6,140 nucleotides of DNA, taken from Pseudomonadales bacterium. Its GTDB lineage: Bacteria > Pseudomonadota > Gammaproteobacteria > Steroidobacterales > Steroidobacteraceae. Positions 1 through 4,499 of the stretch are shown one piece after another. Positions within the stretch are counted from its first letter, which is position 1. The number at the start of each line of letters is the position of its first letter. The stretch is from contig JAGRJB010000205.1 in NCBI GenBank assembly GCA_020442965.1, forward strand, positions 1 to 6,140. Direction: 5' to 3'. The translations under genes were made by a program, and so were the position numbers. Below the pieces are notes generated by a model that saw only the letters and a program-made list of their open reading frames with translations, ran no database searches and was not told the origin of the DNA.

Positions 1-163
1 CCTGGAGCACGCGGGTTACGTCCTCATGCCGAAACAGCGACCACCCCATGAACTCGCTATACGCAACAGGACAACATTCACGCATTCGGTCGTAGGTCAG
101 GCGCTGGTCACGAAGGAACTCTTCCGATCGCGGATCCCAGTCCGGTTCGACTTGGTCACTCAT
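1..163 (-). CDS. Cytochrome P450, N-terminal fragment (runs off left edge)
   Basis: This is the first 54 codons of a gene that continues past the left edge of the window. The start is ATG at 163-161, and an in-frame stop lies 12 codons upstream at 199-197, so the start is well bounded. The residues include WDPRSEEFLRDQRLTYDRMR (about 9-28), CPVAYSEFMGWSLFRHEDV (31-49) and then RVLQ. This matches the N-terminal beta region and A helix of soluble bacterial P450 monooxygenases, where the CPVxxS...GxWxxxRHxDVxxVL pattern precedes the B helix. The haem-binding Cys motif, I-helix and ExxR are outside the window, so the substrate and CYP family cannot be given. There is no clear Shine-Dalgarno sequence. 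It lies 93 bp after the VIT gene on the same strand with no attC-like site between them. It may be resident chromosome or another accessory gene. Confidence 0.8.
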   Translation of the reverse strand, partial: MSDQVEPDWDPRSEEFLRDQRLTYDRMRECCPVAYSEFMGWSLFRHEDVTRVLQ

Positions 164-256
164 GATTGTTGCCAGCCATGTCGATGTAGGTGTCAGTCAC
201 AGAATTCACGCCTGTCATGTGTATCTCGAATGTAGTAGCGGCCGATTGAGGTGCCA
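164..256. other. Intergenic gap between VIT gene and P450 gene; no attC-like site seen
   Basis: These 93 bases separate the VIT stop codon from the P450 start. I looked for GTTRRRY/RYYYAAC boxes on both strands and for paired arms and found none, nor a convincing rho-independent terminator. The only small symmetry is a GTG/CAC pair around 190-200. The left edge of the cassette array is therefore not marked by sequence here. Confidence 0.5.
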
Positions 257-946
257 CTAGTCAACTACGCCAAATATGCGACCAACACCGGCGGTTAGTG
301 CCATAGCCAATGCACCCCAAAAAGTCACACGTATCGCTCCAATGGAAATCGAGGCACCGCCAGCTCGCGCGGCAAGAGAGCCGAGAGCTGCCAGAAATAG
401 CAGAGAGGAACCAGCAACCATCGCGATCAATCGAGGCCCATGCACGACCCAAGTCACCAGCAAGGGAAGCGCAGCACCGATAGTAAACGTTCCTGCTGAA
501 AACAATGCGGCCTGTACGGGTTGAGCGCCAGCGCTTGCCGACAATCCTATGTCATCTCGGACGTGGGCGCCGAGCGCGTCATGAGCCATCAGTTCTTCTG
601 CGACTTGCCTGGCCAAAACTGGCCCGAGCCCTCTATTCTCGTAGATCTGCGCTAGCTCATCTTTCTCAGCTTCGAAATTATTCTCTAGCGAACGCTTTTC
701 AATTGCTATGTCAGCCTTCTCGGTATCTGACTGTGAGCTGACGGACACATATTCGCCCGCAGCCATAGACATCGCCCCGGCAACCAGTCCCGCAACTCCT
801 GCCAAGAGAATACTCTCCCGAGTCGCACTAGCTGCGGCAACACCAATGATGAGACTGGCCGTGGATACAATGCCGTCGTTGGCGCCCAATACAGCTGCAC
901 GCAGCCAACCAACACGATGTGATCGGTGAACTTCATGGTGACTCAT
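257..946 (-). CDS. VIT1/CCC1-family (DUF125) metal ion transporter
   Basis: This 229-residue inner-membrane protein belongs to the VIT/CCC1 family, which moves Fe2+ or Mn2+ out of the cytosol, usually by proton antiport. The hallmark LGANDGIVSTASLIIG (20-35) forms the first membrane helix, with Asp24 in the transport path. A second helix (46-68) ends in MSMAAGEYVSVSSQ (59-72). A charged, Glu-rich cytoplasmic segment (about 73-135, including EKDELAQIYENRGL at 94-107) corresponds to the family's metal-binding helices. Three more hydrophobic helices follow (about 146-168, 172-192 and 204-227). The length is usual for bacterial members. The ATG at 946-944 is preceded by GAGG with a 6-nt spacer. 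The preceding R-box GTTACGT (977-971) ends 24 nt before this ATG. The 5' half is clearly AT-richer than the flanks: bases 661-720 are 24/60 G+C, against 41/60 for 5461-5520 in the decarboxylase. That suggests a separate origin. Substrate metal is not determinable. Confidence 0.92.
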   Translation of the reverse strand: MSHHEVHRSHRVGWLRAAVLGANDGIVSTASLIIGVAAASATRESILLAGVAGLVAGAMSMAAGEYVSVSSQSDTEKADIAIEKRSLENNFEAEKDELAQIYENRGLGPVLARQVAEELMAHDALGAHVRDDIGLSASAGAQPVQAALFSAGTFTIGAALPLLVTWVVHGPRLIAMVAGSSLLFLAALGSLAARAGGASISIGAIRVTFWGALAMALTAGVGRIFGVVD

Positions 947-970
947 ATATTGCCTCGATCGGTTGTGTGC

Positions 971-1036
971 ACGTAACGCCCGGCGCGTGAGTTGCGGGGC
1001 CGCTGCGGTCCCGTCGATGCCGCGCGCCTGTTAGGC
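971..1036 (-). repeat. attC-like recombination site between TrhA and VIT genes
   Basis: Read on the minus strand, this 66-bp element begins with the perfect inverse core GCCTAAC (1036-1030) and ends with GGCGTTACGT (core GTTACGT, 977-971). TAAC pairs with GTTA, and GGCGCG just inside pairs with CGCGCC on the other arm. A central stem, CGGG-A-CCG with CGG-C-CCCG, carries one A/C mismatch and a 3-nt loop. The TAA stop codon of the TrhA gene lies inside the first core box, so the gene runs straight into the site. The right-hand core departs from GTTRRRY at one position (C in place of the second R). The layout (gene, short gap, paired cores, next gene) is that of an integron cassette. The attC identity is inferred from sequence only. 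Confidence 0.6.
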
Positions 1037-1681
1037 CGCGTACCAGAACACGGCGATGAAGTGGCATGCGGTCCCCGTGAGTACAAACAGGTGCCATACG
1101 AAGTGGGCGTACCGCATTTTAGGAGCTGCGTAGAACCCTATTCCCGCTGTGTAGGCGACGCCGCCAGCCGCGAGCCAAAACAGGCCCCACCCCGCCATCG
1201 CATCCCATAAGGGCTTTGCCGCGATGAGAATCAGCCAACCCATGGCGACATACAGTCCAGTTGAGAGTCGCGGGTGACGAATGCGCCGGCTGGACTTGAG
1301 GGCCACGCCGGCGATGGCGAGGGCCCAGATGAATCCGAAGAGCGTCCACCCCCAGCGGCCCCGCAATACGCCCAGGGTGAAAGGCGTGTAGGTCCCGGCG
1401 ATGAGGAGATAGATGGCCCCGTGATCTAGCACCTTCAATACCCGCTTCGCTCGATTCGGCGCCAGCGCGTGGTACAGAGTCGACGTGAGATACAAGAGAA
1501 TCATGGTCGTAGCAAACACCACTGCGCCAACGATCGCGGCCGCGCCGTGCGGGACCGCACCGATCACGAGAACCGGAAACGCGATCAGGGCAGCGAGAAA
1601 GCCCGTGCCGTGGCTAATGCTGTTAGCGAGCTCTTCCCCGAGTGACTGAGGGCGACGCTGGACGGCTTGTGCTGCAGGCAT
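1031..1681 (-). CDS. trhA: Hemolysin III / TrhA (PAQR family) membrane protein
   Basis: This 216-residue, seven-helix membrane protein is of the hemolysin III/PAQR family, which in bacteria (TrhA) is linked to membrane fluidity and lipid homeostasis. Conserved features seen are EELANSISHG (16-25), STLYHAL (67-73), LDHGAIYLLIAGTYTPF (85-101) and a C-terminal HFVWHLFVLTGTACHF (193-208). Together these supply the Ser, Asp and His residues that form the family's metal site (Ser67, His71, Asp86, His193, His197). Hydrophobic segments fill most of 26-216. I chose ATG at 1681-1679 because AGAGGAG lies 5 nt upstream; the GTG at 1699 has no such site. The stop TAA is embedded in an attC-like core box (1036-1030). 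Upstream, the methyltransferase stop is only 23 nt away, with a lone GTTAGGC between. The name hemolysin is historical, and lytic activity should not be assumed. Confidence 0.92.
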   Translation of the reverse strand: MPAAQAVQRRPQSLGEELANSISHGTGFLAALIAFPVLVIGAVPHGAAAIVGAVVFATTMILLYLTSTLYHALAPNRAKRVLKVLDHGAIYLLIAGTYTPFTLGVLRGRWGWTLFGFIWALAIAGVALKSSRRIRHPRLSTGLYVAMGWLILIAAKPLWDAMAGWGLFWLAAGGVAYTAGIGFYAAPKMRYAHFVWHLFVLTGTACHFIAVFWYAA

Positions 1682-1702
1682 CCCCACTCCTCTACCCACG
1701 CA

Positions 1703-1709
1703 GCCTAAC
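1703..1709 (-). repeat. Lone integron-type core box (GTTAGGC) at methyltransferase/TrhA junction
   Basis: On the minus strand GCTGAACGTTAGGC matches the usual 3' end of an attC site, with a perfect GTTRRRY core. The TAG in it is the methyltransferase stop codon, and the TrhA ATG follows 21 nt later. No partner RYYYAAC box or complementary arm exists in the preceding 150 bases, which are methyltransferase coding sequence. It is therefore a half site: a degenerate or deleted attC, a one-sided recombination scar, or chance. Confidence 0.35.
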
Positions 1710-2523
1710 GTTCAGCGACGACAATTTTTGCCTGAATCTTGCCGTCTACTGCACCGCTGCCGAACCGGTCGCGGATCGCCGCTGCGGCTACGTCCGTAGC
1801 CTCGAGTAGGCGCGCTGGACCTCGGGCTTCGATTTCGCTTCTGAGTGGCGTCCCTTGGCAATAGGCGACCGCAGCAATGCTGGAGGACGGTGCGCGGCTT
1901 CTTGCCGCCAGCGTCGATATGACGGGCCTCCGAGCAAACCCTCCTTCGGCCAAGTGCCTGGCGATCAACCCGCCGTCGCAGTAGCCATGAGGAACGCGCG
2001 CCATGAAACGGGGTGGATCTTCAGGAAACATCTTCTCGAGTGCCAGCGTCACAGTCTCGGCGATCTCATTGTGTTCGATTGTATCCCACACGTTGAAGAT
2101 GAATGTCCCTCCAGGGCGGAGAACGCGCCTGGCCTCCGAGAATGCCCTCGGCTTGTCGGGGAAGAACATCGCGCCGAACTGACAAACGACGACGTCGAAA
2201 CTCTCGTCGGAGAACGGCAGTTGACTTGCATCAGCCTGACGCCACTCAACGGTACGGCTCGTACCTACTGCCGCCGCATGATCGATCATTGCCTGATTGA
2301 GGTCTGTCGCGACGATTGCAGTTGTGGACGGAAGCTCACTCGCAAGGCGTCGGGTCACCGCTCCCGTTCCAGCTGCAATTTCGAGCACGAACGAGGGCTG
2401 CCGTAGCGCAATGCGAGACGCAAGGTCGGCCGCATAGGGCTCGAAGATCAAGGGAACCATGTACTGGTCGTAGAGCAGAGGAATTGAGCCAGCGAAGATT
2501 CGGTCACCATCGGATTGAGCCAT
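1705..2523 (-). CDS. Class I SAM-dependent methyltransferase (UbiE/Methyltransf_11 type)
   Basis: This 272-residue cytosolic Rossmann-fold methyltransferase shows the SAM site clearly. Motif I is VLEIAAGTGAVTRRLA (46-61) with Glu48, Gly52 and Gly54. The acidic residue closing strand beta2 is Asp74 (VATDLNQAMI). DASQLPF (98-104) and FDVVVCQFGAMFF (109-121) form the beta4 region, and ARRVLRPGGTFIFNVWD (131-147) is the usual post-motif. The C-terminal part (150-272) is the substrate-binding region and does not reveal the methyl acceptor. I chose ATG at 2523-2521 because GGAGG lies 5 nt upstream. A GTG two codons earlier overlaps that ribosome site and is unlikely. The gene follows an attC-like element (core ends 25 nt before the ATG), and its TAG stop sits in a GTTAGGC box. 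Ubiquinone or menaquinone biosynthesis is not implied by the match. Confidence 0.9.
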   Translation of the reverse strand: MAQSDGDRIFAGSIPLLYDQYMVPLIFEPYAADLASRIALRQPSFVLEIAAGTGAVTRRLASELPSTTAIVATDLNQAMIDHAAAVGTSRTVEWRQADASQLPFSDESFDVVVCQFGAMFFPDKPRAFSEARRVLRPGGTFIFNVWDTIEHNEIAETVTLALEKMFPEDPPRFMARVPHGYCDGGLIARHLAEGGFARRPVISTLAARSRAPSSSIAAVAYCQGTPLRSEIEARGPARLLEATDVAAAAIRDRFGSGAVDGKIQAKIVVAER

Positions 2524-2548
2524 ATGCACCTCCAGGCATGATCGTGCG

Positions 2549-2701
2549 CCCTAACGGCTGAGCGGAGCGCCGCGGCTGCCGGGGATGGTCCGACCGCAAC
2601 GCAGCGTCACCAGGTAGCGGAATGCCGCGGTTCGTCAAACCGCTGCCTAGTTTGGAGTCCTGTTGCCGCCGGTGTCGGTCGGCTGGAACGACGGGTTAAC
2701 C
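2549..2701 (-). repeat. Long attC-like site between P-loop kinase and methyltransferase genes
   Basis: Read on the minus strand, this roughly 150-bp element starts with GGTTAACC (2701-2694), 10 nt after the kinase stop. It continues CCGTCGTTCCAGCCGACCG, which closely resembles the 5' arm of known attC sites. It ends CGCTCCGCTCAGCCGTTAGGG, with core GTTAGGG at 2555-2549, 25 nt before the methyltransferase ATG. TAAC pairs with GTTA and the inner AGC..CCG segments partly pair. The middle holds a perfect 6-bp hairpin (GCGGTT/AACCGC, 5-nt loop) plus CCGACCG/CGGTCGG and GCAGCG/CGCTGC pairs. Both outer cores deviate slightly from consensus, and the length is at or beyond the upper end of usual attC sizes. 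The call rests mostly on position and arm resemblance. Confidence 0.5.
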
Positions 2702-2711
2702 GGCATCGCAC

Positions 2712-3239
2712 TCAAGCCTCCGTTGAGATTCTCTCAATTCGATTCTCAACAATCTCGACTTCGTCTGGTTCCTCCCACACATCGCTCGCCATCTCGAAGA
2801 CTGCGGCGGGCACTACCATGGAGAACGTAGGGCCCATTTCGGTGTTTCTTCGCATGACTCTGTCACGCCGAACTTCGCGGGACGCTTGGAGCAGGTACAC
2901 GATCACATCCACTCCGACTTCGCGTGCCCGCATATAGAACTCTTCACGGCTCTGCCGCTGGACGAGACCAAGCTCCAGGACTGGCGACACGCCGCACGCA
3001 AGGAGTGACTGAACATGCCTCCAAATATGGTCGATCAGGCGAGTCTTGCGCTCGACGTACCACGACATCAGGTCTGCGCGCGGTCGATCCGGGCTGAAGA
3101 GCCTCGTGAACCACTCGTCCAAGGCAATGTGCACAGCAGCACCGACGCGAGTTACGAGTGATGCGGCGAATGTCGACTTTCCCGCGCCGACGGGCCCTTC
3201 GATGAGATATATACGTGGCATTGGGCGTGGGTTCTTCAT
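2712..3239 (-). CDS. P-loop NTPase / small-molecule kinase-like protein (AAA_33, zeta-toxin/CPT-like fold)
   Basis: This is a 175-residue cytosolic P-loop protein. The Walker A motif is GPVGAGKST (15-23, Lys21). DEWF (41-44) after the second strand corresponds to the acidic substrate or base position seen in zeta-toxin and chloramphenicol-phosphotransferase-like kinases. VLELGLVQ (87-94) resembles the second substrate loop, and LQASREVRRDRVMRRN (117-132) has the Arg-rich lid that contacts ATP phosphates. The substrate is unknown. Phosphorylation of a small molecule (antibiotic, nucleotide or sugar) is inferred from the fold only. The ATG at 3239-3237 lies only 3 nt beyond the attC-like core GTTAGCC (3249-3243), and its only Shine-Dalgarno-like sequence (GCGAGG) is inside that site. 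A second start at codon 7 (ATG 3221-3219, giving MPRIYLIEG) fits family N-termini equally well but also lacks a ribosome site. The stop lies 10 nt before the next attC-like element, as in a cassette. Confidence 0.8.
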   Translation of the reverse strand: MKNPRPMPRIYLIEGPVGAGKSTFAASLVTRVGAAVHIALDEWFTRLFSPDRPRADLMSWYVERKTRLIDHIWRHVQSLLACGVSPVLELGLVQRQSREEFYMRAREVGVDVIVYLLQASREVRRDRVMRRNTEMGPTFSMVVPAAVFEMASDVWEEPDEVEIVENRIERISTEA

Positions 3240-3242
3240 GGC

Positions 3243-3331
3243 GGCTAACCTCGCCGATGAGCCGCGCGGGCCCCCGAACCAAAACCAAGATGCCAGACCG
3301 TCACCGCGTCGGCTCGATTGGCTTGTTAGGT
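3243..3331 (-). repeat. attC site (integron cassette recombination site), best example in window
   Basis: Read on the minus strand, this 89-bp element begins with the perfect inverse core ACCTAAC (3331-3325) and ends with GTTAGCC (3249-3243). The arms are strongly complementary. GAGCCG (3315-3310) pairs with CGGCTC (3264-3259), the adjoining CGCG segments pair, and GCC.AT pairs with AT.GGC nearer the cores. One extra A (the T at 3309 on plus) is unpaired between GAGCCG and CGCG. The attC of the aadA1 cassette has an A at exactly the equivalent place (AAGCCG-A-CGCC), and this extrahelical base sets the strand choice of IntI. It therefore orients the site with the minus-strand genes. The stop codon of the upstream gene is 13 nt before it and the next start codon 3 nt after. 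Confidence 0.78.
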
Positions 3332-3344
3332 ATCACTCGATTCC

Positions 3345-3656
3345 CTACAACTCGGTAAGCAATTCGACCGATACCAGCCTTTCCGGTGAATCGGGAGTCG
3401 CCGCAAACAATTTGCGCCATTCGGTGTTGGCAGTTTCAAACGCGGTTCTTGCACCGTATGCCCCCATATCGTTGTATTCGATATGCAGAATTATCTGCGC
3501 TGTGTCGGGGCCAGGTACGGAATTCCGGAATAGTCGTACCGACTTTGGCATCACGTCGCTATTAAACCGCCGGCCGGCGGCTTCTTGAAGCTTCGCCATA
3601 AAATCATCGAAGCGCCCAGGTTTCACCTCGTAGATGAATCGAGCAATGACTGCCAT
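3345..3656 (-). CDS. Small ABM-like (dimeric alpha/beta barrel) conserved protein
   Basis: This 103-residue protein has no signal peptide or membrane segment. The N-terminal MAVIARFIYEVKPGRFDDFM (1-20) is a beta strand followed by an amphipathic helix. A second beta-rich stretch, QIILHIEYNDM (54-64), leads to a helix (66-84) with NTEWRKLFAATPDSP, and a final strand LVSVELLTEL (94-103). This beta-alpha-beta-beta-alpha-beta order is that of ferredoxin-like dimeric barrels (antibiotic-biosynthesis monooxygenase, NIPSNAP and similar families). I cannot name the exact family, and no cofactor or catalytic residues are evident. The start ATG at 3656-3654 is supported by AAGAGGTG with a 5-nt spacer. 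A GTTAGCC core box (3691-3685) ends 28 nt before it, and the stop is 13 nt before the attC at 3243-3331. It therefore occupies a classic single-gene cassette. The function is unknown. Confidence 0.75.
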   Translation of the reverse strand: MAVIARFIYEVKPGRFDDFMAKLQEAAGRRFNSDVMPKSVRLFRNSVPGPDTAQIILHIEYNDMGAYGARTAFETANTEWRKLFAATPDSPERLVSVELLTEL

Positions 3657-3874
3657 AAGGACACCTCTTGTCAGAATTCGCCACGGCTAACAACGTGGTG
3701 TTTTCGCTGCAACATCTTGGTCTGACTACAGCACGCGTCGGATAACGCCTCAATTGCTCCCTTTGGTTGGGCAGCACGCTTGCAATAGCGGTCTGGACTG
3801 ATTCTCAATACGAGTGAATGGGCACTGCATCGCGGGCCCCGCTCGAACTTGGTTGCTGCGTTCGGCAGTAAGCC
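3657..3874. other. Non-coding boundary between chromosomal operon and cassette array, with integron-type core boxes
   Basis: These 218 bases hold no supported gene. On the minus strand there is a GTTAGCC box (3691-3685) 28 nt before the ABM-like gene, a GGCGTTATCC box (core 3746-3740), and an inverse core GCCCAAC (3772-3766). I tried pairing 3772-3766 with 3691-3685 (88 bp, close to the 89 bp of the neighbouring attC). The cores pair at five of seven positions, but the inner arms do not fold well. The stretch GATGTTGCAGCGAAAACACC (3716-3697), just before the last core, loosely resembles the end of an attI site. A GC palindrome (GCGGGGCCCGC, about 3830) has no loop or T-tract and is not a terminator. 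Confidence 0.4.
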
Positions 3875-4447
3875 CTAACCGGCCCAGGTCCTGAATCGGC
3901 CGGTATCGAGATGCACGAAATCCGAATGGCGATAATAACCAACGCCACCCCGCCCCGCCTCCAGCGCGAGATCGCGCAGGGTCGCGCACGAGACGGACTT
4001 GAGCCGCACGTCGATTGCGCGGCCCTCGAGGTGAAGTGAGTGCTTGGCGACGCCTGAGCTGTTAGCCGCGAGGCGCGCATTGGTGCGCGGTGACCGATAC
4101 CCGGAAATCACTTCAAACCGTGGCTCGACTTTGGCCGCGATCGCAAGATCAGCGAGCTGATCGTAAAGCATCGGATCGATGGGATGCTGCTCGCCGTTGC
4201 GATGGTCACGCAGCAAGCGCGCCAGCGTGACAAGCGACTCGGCCACAAAGCCGGTGGTTGCCCGAAAGGCGACGGCAGCGGTTTCACCGGTGTGGGTATT
4301 GAACAGCTCGAGCCACCGTTCGGCCGCGCGGCGCGGTGCGCTCTTGGCATTTGCTGCAGACGCGAGTCCAGACAGCGGCGCCAGCACGGTGCCGGCAGCA
4401 ACACTGAGCAGAATGCGGCGCCGCGACCACTGACGAACGGAACTCAT
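3875..4447 (-). CDS. Tat-exported M15/DUF882 murein hydrolase, MepK (YcbK)-like
   Basis: This 190-residue exported protein belongs to the DUF882/peptidase M15 group, whose E. coli member MepK (YcbK) is a zinc endopeptidase cutting peptidoglycan cross-links. The N-terminus WSRRRILLSVAAG (7-19), followed by a hydrophobic stretch and ASAANA (29-34), is a twin-arginine signal with a plausible cleavage site. The catalytic domain has SGYRSPRTNA (115-124), then HLEGRAID (139-146), which is the HxxGxAxD zinc motif giving His139 and Asp146. FVHLDTGRFRTW (177-188) supplies the third ligand, His179. The ATG at 4447 places the twin arginines near the N-terminus; a TTG 12 codons upstream would bury them, so ATG is preferred although the ribosome site is weak. 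The length is normal. It follows the decarboxylase gene by 52 bp on the same strand and is probably cotranscribed. Its TAG stop lies in GGTTAGGGC, which resembles an integron core box. Confidence 0.88.
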   Translation of the reverse strand: MSSVRQWSRRRILLSVAAGTVLAPLSGLASAANAKSAPRRAAERWLELFNTHTGETAAVAFRATTGFVAESLVTLARLLRDHRNGEQHPIDPMLYDQLADLAIAAKVEPRFEVISGYRSPRTNARLAANSSGVAKHSLHLEGRAIDVRLKSVSCATLRDLALEAGRGGVGYYRHSDFVHLDTGRFRTWAG

Positions 4448-4499
4448 ACGCCCATCGTCGCCGAAACGGCGGTGCGCGCGCAAGCGCTTCGGTCGCCTG

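Noticed and set aside
971..1036. attC at 971-1036 oriented on the plus strand (GTTAGGC at 1030-1036 as the 3' core)
   Set aside because: The core fits perfectly in that direction, but all cassette genes are on the minus strand, the stop/start spacing fits the minus orientation, and the better attC at 3243-3331 is polarised that way. Minus is preferred though not proven.
1855..2406. 183-codon open frame on the plus strand inside the methyltransferase gene
   Set aside because: It is antisense to a clear Rossmann methyltransferase with intact motifs, and its translation is Arg/Cys-rich with no recognisable domain.
1705..2529. GTG start of the methyltransferase at 2529
   Set aside because: The GTG overlaps the GGAGGTG ribosome site; the ATG at 2523 has correct spacing from it.
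3046..3588. 180-codon open frame on the plus strand spanning the kinase, the attC and the ABM-like gene
   Set aside because: It crosses two real genes and the attC on the opposite strand, has no ribosome site and shows no domain; a shadow of GC-rich coding.
3740..3772. Very short attC formed by GGATAAC (3740-3746) and GTTGGGC (3766-3772)
   Set aside because: About 33 bp is too short for an attC and the arms do not pair.
3823..3838. GC-rich palindrome GCGGGGCCCGC as a rho-independent terminator for the decarboxylase/MepK-like operon
   Set aside because: It has no loop and no following T-run on the minus strand.
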